The notes beneath the pieces are model-generated. The model saw only the letters and a list, made by a program, of their open reading frames with translations. It was not told where the DNA came from and made no database searches. The position numbers were made by a program, and so were the translations under genes. Positions 15,087 to 21,421 of a DNA stretch of 23,746 bases are shown here, piece after piece; positions within the stretch are counted from its first letter, which is position 1, and the number at the start of each line of letters is the position of its first letter. Source of the DNA: Heritagella caecorum (GTDB taxonomy: Bacteria; Bacillota; Clostridia; Oscillospirales; Acutalibacteraceae); assembly GCA_904419035.1 (NCBI GenBank), contig CAJFQL010000033.1:1-23746 (forward strand), in the 5' to 3' direction.

Positions 15087-15171
15087 GGGGGATAAAAAAT
15101 TTTTTGCGCGAAATTTCGGCAAGAATAGCGAAAATTCTGTACTCGAACAGCCTCCCCAAAAAACATAGTAT

Positions 15172-15188
15172 TGGTTTTAAGAAAACCA
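15172..15188. repeat. Short perfect inverted repeat upstream of the thrS promoter
   Basis: TGGTTTT (15172-15178) and AAAACCA (15182-15188) with a 3-nt centre, in the AT-rich gap between the divergent tetR and thrS promoters. It could be a regulator site. Nothing else is evident in 15087-15244. Confidence 0.3.
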
Positions 15189-15244
15189 TAGAAAATTACC
15201 TTTTTTTGCCGGATTTTCTTTTTAGGCGGCAGCGTGTGCCCCCC

Positions 15245-15272
15245 TTGACTTTTCCGAAAAAGCTTCTATAAT
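15245..15272 (+). promoter_or_regulatory. Promoter of the thrS T-box transcript
   Basis: TTGACT (15245-15250), a 16-bp spacer and a perfect TATAAT (15267-15272). Transcription would begin near 15279, directly before T-box stem I. Confidence 0.85.
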
Positions 15273-15278
15273 AAAGGA

Positions 15279-15530
15279 AAAGCTGTGAACGAGCAAGTAT
15301 CTTTTCACCCCATCTGCCAGAGAGGAACCTCATAGGCTGCAAGGGTCCCGGTGTGAGTGAAAAGGGAAGACCCCTCGGGAGCTGCGCCAGAGAAAGAAAA
15401 AGTTTCGGCTTTTTCGCAATGTGCGCCGTGTTGCCTGCGTTATGGGCTATAATGAGTGAAACACAAGGTGGAACCGTGCCGTATTGGCACCCTTGAACGG
15501 GTAAAAGCACCCGTTTGAGGGTGCTTTTTT
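15279..15530 (+). promoter_or_regulatory. T-box riboswitch (threonine specific) upstream of thrS
   Basis: Stem I shows the kink-turn-like GA motif (CTGTGAACGAG against CTCGGGAGCT) and a specifier loop between helices AGCT..CGAG/CTCG..AGCT and CTTTTCAC (15301-15308)/GTGAAAAG (15357-15364). The loop's 3' side, GGAAGACCC (15365-15373), contains the threonine codon ACC at 15370-15372. The AGAG bulge and GGCTGCAAG distal loop follow expectation. The T-box itself is AAGGTGGAACCGTGCC (15465-15480), which pairs with GGCACCCTT to form the antiterminator. The competing terminator is 15487-15530. Uncharged tRNA-Thr would favour read-through into thrS. Confidence 0.93.
15487..15530 (+). terminator. T-box-controlled terminator of thrS
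   Basis: GCACCCTTGAACGGGT (15487-15502) pairs fully, with two G-U pairs, to ACCCGTTTGAGGGTGC (15509-15524), followed by six T residues. Its left arm overlaps the antiterminator's GGCACCCTT, so the two are mutually exclusive. Confidence 0.92.
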
Positions 15531-15593
15531 CATGTCGGACACTCCGGCCCATGGGCCGGAACCCTTACCTTTACAGAAAGAAGGCAGTTTATT

Positions 15594-17357
15594 ATGAAAG
15601 TCATCATGAGTGATGGAAACGTGCGGGAATGTGAACCCCAAGAGCAGCTGGGCATTCTGCGCCACACGGCCGCCCACATTATGGCTCAGGCCGTCAAGCG
15701 CCTGCATCCCCAGGCAAAATTCGCCTATGGCCCTGCCACCGAAAACGGGTTTTACTACGATGTGGACCTGGGCGACGAAAAACTGACCGATGAAGATTTG
15801 GCCGCGATCGAAAAAGAGATGCGCAAAATCGTCAAGGAAAACCTGCCCATTAAGCCGTTTATCCTGCCCCGGGATGAGGCCATCAAACTGATGCAGGACC
15901 GCGGCGAAACGTACAAAGTGGAACATATCGGCGACCTGGCTGACGATGCGGTGATCAGCTTCTTCCAGCAGGGCGAATATATCGATATGTGCGTAGGCCC
16001 GCACCTGACGTACACGAAAGCGCTCAAAGCCTTTAAGGTTACCCGCCAGTCGGGTGCCTATTGGCGGGGCGATAAAAATAATAAGCAGCTCACCCGTATT
16101 TACGGTACGGCGTTTGCAACCCAGGCGGAACTGGATGAGCACATGAAGATGCTCGAAGAAGCCGAAAAGCGGGATCACCGCCGCATTGGGAAGGAAATGG
16201 GCCTGTTCATGCTGTGTGACGAAGGCCCCGGCTTCCCGTTCTTCCTGCCCAAGGGCATGGTGCTGAAAAATGCGCTGATCGACTACTGGCGTGAAATCCA
16301 CACCAGAGAAAACTATGTGGAAGTTTCCACCCCCATGATCATGAACCGTCATCTGTGGGAGACCAGCGGCCACTGGGACCATTATAAGGATAACATGTAC
16401 AGCACCCAGATCGACGGCGAAGATTACTGCATCAAACCCATGAACTGCCCCGGCGGCGTGATGGTGTACCGCAACGGGCTGCATTCCTACCGCGACCTGC
16501 CCTTGCGCATCGGCGAACTGGGGCTGGTGCACCGCCACGAAATGCGCGGCGCGCTGCACGGGCTGTTCCGGGTGCGCTGCTTTACCCAGGATGATGCCCA
16601 TATCTTCATGCGCCCGGATCAGATCACCCAGGAAATCAAGGGTGTTGTTCACCTGATCAACGAAGTATACGAAAAGTTTGGGTTCAAGTACTTTATCGAA
16701 CTGTCCACCCGTCCGGAAGACAGCATGGGCAGCGACGAAGACTGGGAAGCCGCAACCAACGGCCTGAAAGGTGCGCTGGAAGAACTGGGCCTTTCCTACA
16801 CGATCAATGAAGGCGACGGCGCGTTCTACGGCCCGAAGATCGACTTCCACCTGCAGGATAGCCTGGGACGTACCTGGCAGTGCGGCACCATTCAGCTGGA
16901 CTTCCAGATGCCGCTGAACTTCCATCTGGAATACACGGCCGAAGACGGCAGCCGCCGCCGTCCGATCATGATTCACCGGGTGTGCTTTGGCTCCATTGAA
17001 CGGTTTATCGGCATCCTGACGGAACACTATGCGGGCAAATTCCCCGTGTGGCTGGCGCCGGTACAGGTCAAAGTGCTGCCGGTTTCCGAAAAGAGCATGG
17101 ATTATGCCAAGATGGTGTACGAAAGGCTCCGCAGTGCGAAAGTCCGGGTGGAGCTGGATGAACGCGACGAAAAGATCGGGTATAAGATCCGCGAAGCCCA
17201 GCAGGTGGGCCGTGTACCGTATATGCTGGTGATCGGCGCCAAAGAAGCCGAAGAAGGCAATATCTCGGTGCGTCACCGCGATACGAACCAGACCACCGTC
17301 ATGAGCCTGGATGACTTTGTGGAACAGGTCACTCGGGAAAACCGGGAACGGCTGTAA
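15594..17357 (+). CDS. thrS: Threonine--tRNA ligase (form without the TGS domain)
   Basis: 587 residues. The class II core is complete: motif 2 region with HRHEMRG, motif 3 HRVCFGSIERFIGILTEH, and zinc ligands Cys285, His336 and His461 at the spacing of the E. coli enzyme. The editing domain is also complete (HTAAH at 24-28, CVGPH at 133-137), so Ser-tRNA(Thr) can be cleared. The anticodon-binding domain occupies about 487-587. The protein is about 55 residues shorter than the common form because the N-terminal TGS domain is missing; only a short leader precedes the editing domain. The ATG at 15594 follows AAGAAGG. Regulated by the T-box in its leader. Confidence 0.97.
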   Translation: MKVIMSDGNVRECEPQEQLGILRHTAAHIMAQAVKRLHPQAKFAYGPATENGFYYDVDLGDEKLTDEDLAAIEKEMRKIVKENLPIKPFILPRDEAIKLMQDRGETYKVEHIGDLADDAVISFFQQGEYIDMCVGPHLTYTKALKAFKVTRQSGAYWRGDKNNKQLTRIYGTAFATQAELDEHMKMLEEAEKRDHRRIGKEMGLFMLCDEGPGFPFFLPKGMVLKNALIDYWREIHTRENYVEVSTPMIMNRHLWETSGHWDHYKDNMYSTQIDGEDYCIKPMNCPGGVMVYRNGLHSYRDLPLRIGELGLVHRHEMRGALHGLFRVRCFTQDDAHIFMRPDQITQEIKGVVHLINEVYEKFGFKYFIELSTRPEDSMGSDEDWEAATNGLKGALEELGLSYTINEGDGAFYGPKIDFHLQDSLGRTWQCGTIQLDFQMPLNFHLEYTAEDGSRRRPIMIHRVCFGSIERFIGILTEHYAGKFPVWLAPVQVKVLPVSEKSMDYAKMVYERLRSAKVRVELDERDEKIGYKIREAQQVGRVPYMLVIGAKEAEEGNISVRHRDTNQTTVMSLDDFVEQVTRENRERL

Positions 17358-17386
17358 AAAACTTTGCAGTTTCTTACAAAAAAAGC

Positions 17387-17415
17387 TGGTGAAAAGCCGC
17401 GTTCTCTGCTATAAT
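17387..17415 (+). promoter_or_regulatory. Candidate promoter of the 51-aa membrane peptide gene
   Basis: A perfect TATAAT at 17410-17415 lies 65 bp before the small gene; the -35 at 17 bp spacing (TGGTGA) is poor. No terminator lies between thrS and this site, so read-through from thrS is also possible. Confidence 0.4.
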
Positions 17416-17479
17416 AATAAAAAACCGGCGCAAACGTAGAACCGGTTGGAATTTCTTCAGTGAAAGAGGGAAGTTGTTT

Positions 17480-17635
17480 ATGCAGATTTCCGAAGAGCTG
17501 GATAAAGTAACGGGGAAAACCGGGGCGTGGAACATTGCACTGGGTATTATTACCATTGTCGGCGGGATCGCCACCGGCGTGCTTCTCCTGGTTCACGGCG
17601 GCAAGTTGCTGCGGGAAAGAAGAAACATCTATTGA
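17480..17635 (+). CDS. Small single-pass membrane protein (51 aa)
   Basis: ATG 17480 to TGA 17635, preceded by AAAGAGGGAAG. The product is an amphipathic N-terminus (MQISEELDKVTGKTGAWN), one hydrophobic helix of about 21 residues (IALGIITIVGGIATGVLLLVH) and a basic tail (GGKLLRERRNIY), giving an N-out or N-in single span with a positive C-terminus. A strong terminator follows 20 bases later, and a TATAAT lies upstream, so it is a complete transcription unit. The glycine-rich helix (TIVGGIATGV) could allow oligomerisation. I recall similar short proteins in other Clostridia but no function; toxin-like or regulatory roles are both possible. Confidence 0.75.
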   Translation: MQISEELDKVTGKTGAWNIALGIITIVGGIATGVLLLVHGGKLLRERRNIY

Positions 17636-17655
17636 TGTGTCAAAACTAAAACCGA

Positions 17656-17695
17656 AAATGGCACGGCCTTTGGAAACGGGGCCGTGCCGTTTTTA
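17656..17695 (+). terminator. Intrinsic terminator after the 51-aa gene
   Basis: GGCACGGCC (17660-17668) pairs with GGCCGTGCC (17680-17688), extended by A-T pairs outward, followed by GTTTTTATTTTT. Confidence 0.9.
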
Positions 17696-17778
17696 TTTTT
17701 GAGGCGAAAAAGAAAAGATCGTGCAGAAAGTTGACAAACCGCGTATAATAAGAGGAGTAAAGGGGAGGGAGAAAGTCT

Positions 17779-19113
17779 GTGTTTTCCAAACGCGATTTAA
17801 AAAAGCTGATTATTCCGCTCATTATTGAACAGGCGCTAGCCCTGACTATTGGCATGGCCGATACCATAATGGTATCGTCCTGCGGGGAAGCGGCGGTTTC
17901 GGGCATTTCGCTGGTGGATAGTATCAACCAGCTGTTGATTGCCGTGTTTTCGGCCCTGGCCACCGGGGGTTCGGTGGTAGCGGCCCAGTACCTGGGGCGG
18001 CGGGAAAACCACATGGCCAGCCAAAGTGCCCGTCAGCTGGTTTATGCGACGGCGCTGTTATCCGTTGGGGTGATGGTACTCTGCCTGTGCTTTAGCGAAC
18101 CGCTGATCGGCACGGTGTTCGGGCAGATTACCCAGGAGGTCTATGACGCGGCCCTTACGTATTTTCTTTTGTCAGTCATCAGCTATCCGTTTTTGGCGCT
18201 GTATAACGCCGGGGCGGCGCTGTTCCGGGCCATGGGGAATTCCAAAATTTCCATGATCAACTCCCTGATTATGAATGTGATCAATATTGCCCTCAATGCG
18301 GTGTTCATCTTCCTGTGCGGCTGGGGCGTGTTTGGCGCGGCGCTGGCTACGTTGATCGCCCGGATCATCGGGGCGGTGATTATTTTAAAAATGCTCACAA
18401 ATCGCGATTTGCCCGCCCATGTCGACCGGTATGTGCGGGGCTTTACCCTGAATATGGACATGATCCGTTCTATTTTGCGGGTGGGGGTGCCCAACAGCTG
18501 CGAAAACGGCATGTTCCAGGTGGGCAAACTGCTGGTGGCCAGCATTGTGTCCACCTTTGGTACCGTGTCGATTGCGGCTAACGCCGTGTGCAATAGCATC
18601 AGCGGGCTGATGCTCATCCCCGGTTCCGCTATGGGGTTTGCCATGATTACAGTCATCGGGCAGTGTATGGGCGCCGGGCGCGTGGAGGAAGCCAAAGCCT
18701 ATACCCGGCAGCTCATGCGGTGGACATACCTGTTCGTGTGGTGTGTCGATGCGGTGATTATGTTGCTGGGGTATCCGCTTTTGTCCCTCTATGGCCTGTC
18801 AAACGAAACCACCGAACTGGCCCACACCCTGGTGATCCTGTACGGGTCGGCAGCCATGGTGATCTGGCCCCTGGCGTTTACCCTGCCCAACGCCCTGCGG
18901 GCCTCCGGGGACGTCACATTTACCATGGTGGTGGCCATCGCGACCATGTGGCTGTTCCGGCTAGGGGGCGGCTATGTGCTGGCGGTACCTGTAGGGATGG
19001 GCGTTGTCGGGCTCTATGCCGGTATGTTCATCGACTGGCTGTTCCGGCTGATTTTGTTCGTGTGGCGGTATCAAAGCGGCCGCTGGAGCCGAAAAAAATT
19101 GCTGGAAAGCTGA
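17779..19113 (+). CDS. MATE family multidrug/antimicrobial efflux transporter
   Basis: 444 residues with twelve hydrophobic segments in two homologous halves, the normal size for the NorM/DinF superfamily. MATE features include the N-terminal LIIEQALALTIGMADTIMVSSCGEAAVSGISLVDSINQLL, the AALFRAMGNSKISM loop and LPNALRASGDVTFTM in the second half. It exports cationic drugs or metabolites using a Na+ or H+ gradient; the substrate is not predictable. It starts with GTG at 17779 behind AGGGGAGGG. Upstream, TTGACA (17731) and TATAAT (17744) are only 7 bp apart and so do not form one standard promoter. Confidence 0.94.
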   Translation: MFSKRDLKKLIIPLIIEQALALTIGMADTIMVSSCGEAAVSGISLVDSINQLLIAVFSALATGGSVVAAQYLGRRENHMASQSARQLVYATALLSVGVMVLCLCFSEPLIGTVFGQITQEVYDAALTYFLLSVISYPFLALYNAGAALFRAMGNSKISMINSLIMNVINIALNAVFIFLCGWGVFGAALATLIARIIGAVIILKMLTNRDLPAHVDRYVRGFTLNMDMIRSILRVGVPNSCENGMFQVGKLLVASIVSTFGTVSIAANAVCNSISGLMLIPGSAMGFAMITVIGQCMGAGRVEEAKAYTRQLMRWTYLFVWCVDAVIMLLGYPLLSLYGLSNETTELAHTLVILYGSAAMVIWPLAFTLPNALRASGDVTFTMVVAIATMWLFRLGGGYVLAVPVGMGVVGLYAGMFIDWLFRLILFVWRYQSGRWSRKKLLES

Positions 19114-19120
19114 AAAACGA

Positions 19121-19149
19121 TTGCTTTTTTTCTCTTTTTTCGGTATGAT
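19121..19149 (+). promoter_or_regulatory. Promoter of the repeat-tail membrane protein
   Basis: TTGCTT (19121-19126) and TATGAT (19144-19149) with a 17-bp T-rich spacer, 34 bp before the start codon. It begins right after the MATE stop, so the gene has its own promoter. Confidence 0.6.
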
Positions 19150-19182
19150 TTTTTCTGTAAGAAATTAAAAGGAGGTTTATCT

Positions 19183-20181
19183 ATGTACGATTATTCTTAC
19201 AGCTATTCGTCGGGCGATGCCGAAGCCAGCATAGCGGTGCTGGGCAGCATGCTGATAATTTCGCTGGTGATCGGACTGATCTTTTACATTTTCGAAAGCG
19301 TGGGCCTGTATACCTTGGCCAAACGCCGGGGCATCCACAATCCCGGCCTGGCCTGGGTGCCGGTCGCCCGGGATTGGGTCATGGGGTCTCTTTCAGACCA
19401 ATACGCCTTGCGGTTGGGGCAGCATAAGGGGTACCGGAGGATCCTCCCCATTTTGGGTGCCGTGGTTACCATTTTGGCGGTTCTGATCCTCTCGTTTTCC
19501 CTCCAGTTTGTCGTACGGCTGGCCTCGGGGGATCCGGTGCTATATGCTCAGTTGTACCAGGCCTCCAATAACCCGGAAGAAGCGGTCCTGTTGATTTTTG
19601 GTTCTGTTGTACCGTTTGTTTCCATTTTGTATATTGTGGGAATTGTATACATGGTGTTTTATTTTATCACGCTGTATAAGCTTTTCCAGTCGTGCCGTCC
19701 TGGCAGCGCTGTGGGATATCTGCTATTGAGCATTTTCCTCGGCTTCTTACGGCCGTTCCTGATTTTTGCCTGCCGCAACAGCGACGAAGGCTATATGATG
19801 CCGGCGTATTATCCGCCGTACGGGACCTATCCGCCCCAGGGCGGCGCCCCATATAACCCGCAGGGTGGTTATTATAACCCGCCCCAGGGTGGCGCCCCGT
19901 ACACTCCGCCTCAGGGAGGGTATTATAATCCGTCCCAGAACGGCGCCCCGTACACTCCGCCTCAGGGAGGGTATTATAACCCGCCGCAGGGTGGTGCCCC
20001 GTACACCCCGCCTCAGGGAGGGTATTATAATCCGTCCCAGAACGGCGCCCCGTACACCCCGCCCCAGGGTGGGTATTACAATCCGCCCCAGGCCGGTACG
20101 CCGTATACCCCGCCGCAAAATAACGGTGATGCAGCGCCGAAAGACCCCTATAACGATTCCTATAACGAACCAAAAGAATAA
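19183..20181 (+). CDS. Membrane protein with C-terminal Pro/Gly/Tyr-rich 17-residue repeats
   Basis: 332 residues with AAAGGAGG before the ATG. The first 200 residues are a membrane domain with about five hydrophobic segments and a conserved-looking loop (YTLAKRRGIHNPGLAWVPVARDWVMGSLSDQY), a pattern I know from uncharacterised Clostridia proteins. The remaining 130 residues are low-complexity: six units starting GAPY/GTPY of the form GAPYTPPQGGYYNPxQx, then an acidic tail. Such tails are usually disordered, and the first helix boundaries suggest a cytoplasmic tail, but topology is not certain. No function is known. Confidence 0.85.
   Translation: MYDYSYSYSSGDAEASIAVLGSMLIISLVIGLIFYIFESVGLYTLAKRRGIHNPGLAWVPVARDWVMGSLSDQYALRLGQHKGYRRILPILGAVVTILAVLILSFSLQFVVRLASGDPVLYAQLYQASNNPEEAVLLIFGSVVPFVSILYIVGIVYMVFYFITLYKLFQSCRPGSAVGYLLLSIFLGFLRPFLIFACRNSDEGYMMPAYYPPYGTYPPQGGAPYNPQGGYYNPPQGGAPYTPPQGGYYNPSQNGAPYTPPQGGYYNPPQGGAPYTPPQGGYYNPSQNGAPYTPPQGGYYNPPQAGTPYTPPQNNGDAAPKDPYNDSYNEPKE
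19843..20124 (+). repeat. 51-bp tandem coding repeat (with 102-bp higher-order period)
   Basis: Units begin at 19843 (48 bp), 19891, 19942, 19993, 20044 (51 bp each) and 20095 (partial). Endings alternate PPQG / PSQN / PPQG / PSQN / PPQA, so a two-unit 102-bp block was itself duplicated. DNA identity between units is high even at third positions, a sign of recent expansion. Confidence 0.92.
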
Positions 20182-20204
20182 AAGCGGCTGGGATGTAAAC
20201 CAGC

Positions 20205-20253
20205 TGCCCATGCAAGGCGCCCGGCCCTTCTTTTAAGGTGCCAGGCGCTTTGC
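20205..20253 (+). terminator. Weak candidate terminator after the repeat protein gene
   Basis: GCGCCCGGCCCTT and AAGGTGCCAGGCGC can form an imperfect stem with a CTTTT loop, but only TTT follows it. Termination here is uncertain, and the aldo/keto reductase could be transcribed from upstream. Confidence 0.35.
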
Positions 20254-20293
20254 CGTTATCAGCCATATCGATCTTGTGAAAGGAGCCAACGTA

Positions 20294-21325
20294 ATGAAAA
20301 AAGTGATCTTGGGGAAAACCGGGCTTCAAATTTCGTACATGGGGTTCGGTGGTATCCCGCTGCAGCGGGTCACCCAACAGGAAGCGAAAGAAGTGTTCAA
20401 AGCCCTTATAGAGCAGGGGGTCAATTACCTGGATACCGCCCGGGCGTACACGGTCAGCGAAGAGTGGATCGGCGGCGCCATCGAAGGTATGCGCGACCGG
20501 TTTGTGTTGGCCACCAAATCGAAACAGACAACGGCAGCCGCCATGCAGGCCGACATTGAAACCAGCCTGCGGAATCTGCGCACATCGTATATTGATCTCT
20601 ATCAGGTCCATAATCCTTCCATGGAAGACCTGGCGGTGGTCACCGGCCCCGGCGGCGCGCTGGAAGCCTTGCAGCAGGCCAAAAAAGAGGGTAAAATCGG
20701 GCACATTGGCCTGACGGCCCACAGTTTGGAAGTGTTCGAAAAGGCGCTGTCGCTGCCGTGGGTGGAAACCATCATGTTCCCCTATAACCTGGTAGAAACC
20801 CAGGGCGAAGCACTCATCCACCGCTGCCGGGAGAAGAATATCGGCTTTATCGCCATGAAACCCCTGGCGGGCGGCGCGCTGACCAGGGTACCCGGCGAAA
20901 CCGAAGACCGCGCCGTGCTGGCACTGCGCTTTTTGGCTCAAAATCCCGATGTAACCGTGGTGATTCCCGGCATGTACTGTAAGGAAGAAGTGGAACGCAA
21001 CGCCGCCGCTTTGCTGGATACGGCGCCGCTGACCGATACAGAGCAAGAAAAAATCCAGCAAATCCGCCAGGAATTGGGGCAGAATTTCTGCCGCCGGTGC
21101 AACTACTGCGCGCCGTGTACCAAGGGCATCAGCATTCCCAATGTATTTTTGTTCGAAGGATACCTCACCCGCTACGGGCTGGTGAATTGGGCCCGGGAGC
21201 GGTACGACTCCCTGGCAGTGAAAGCGGGGGCCTGTATCGGCTGCGGCGTGTGCGAAACCCGCTGTCCGTATCACTTACCCATTCGCAAGATGATGGCCAA
21301 AGCGGCGGAAGAATTCGGCGAATAA
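20294..21325 (+). CDS. Aldo/keto reductase with C-terminal two-[4Fe-4S] ferredoxin domain
   Basis: 343 residues from ATG 20294, chosen for AAAGGAG upstream; a GTG at 20276 is in frame but precedes that site. The N-terminal TIM-barrel has the catalytic tetrad Asp47, Tyr52, Lys75 and His106 (YLDTARAYTVSEEWIG, LATKSKQ, DLYQVHNP). The C-terminus adds CRRCNYCAPC (Cys266, 269, 272, 275) and CIGCGVCETRCPY (Cys314, 317, 320, 324), together two cubane clusters. It belongs to the iron-sulfur aldo/keto reductases common in anaerobes. The natural substrate is unknown; the clusters suggest electrons can come from ferredoxin-like donors as well as NAD(P)H. Confidence 0.94.
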   Translation: MKKVILGKTGLQISYMGFGGIPLQRVTQQEAKEVFKALIEQGVNYLDTARAYTVSEEWIGGAIEGMRDRFVLATKSKQTTAAAMQADIETSLRNLRTSYIDLYQVHNPSMEDLAVVTGPGGALEALQQAKKEGKIGHIGLTAHSLEVFEKALSLPWVETIMFPYNLVETQGEALIHRCREKNIGFIAMKPLAGGALTRVPGETEDRAVLALRFLAQNPDVTVVIPGMYCKEEVERNAAALLDTAPLTDTEQEKIQQIRQELGQNFCRRCNYCAPCTKGISIPNVFLFEGYLTRYGLVNWARERYDSLAVKAGACIGCGVCETRCPYHLPIRKMMAKAAEEFGE

Positions 21326-21357
21326 GCGGGGAAAAACGGCGCCGGATGGGGGAATCC

Positions 21358-21387
21358 TTGACAATGTCCCCGTTTTTTCGGTATCAT
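21358..21387 (+). promoter_or_regulatory. Promoter of the Ser/Thr kinase gene
   Basis: TTGACA (21358-21363) and TATCAT (21382-21387) with an 18-bp spacer, 35 bp before the kinase start codon. The -35 is consensus. Confidence 0.75.
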
Positions 21388-21421
21388 AAGAACGAATTCC
21401 TAAGAAAAAGGAGAGACGACC

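Noticed and set aside
15447..17276. 609-codon open frame on the minus strand opposite thrS
   Set aside because: Mirror of a highly conserved, GC-rich gene; thrS on the plus strand is unmistakable, and the antisense product matches no family and is rich in His/Gln/Phe from codon mirroring.
19860..20100. CRISPR-like array
   Set aside because: Repeats are contiguous, in frame and without unique spacers; they encode GAPYTPPQGGYYNP units.
19667..21274. 535-codon open frame on the minus strand
   Set aside because: Spans two real plus-strand genes and the gap between them; its repetitive part only mirrors the 51-bp repeat.
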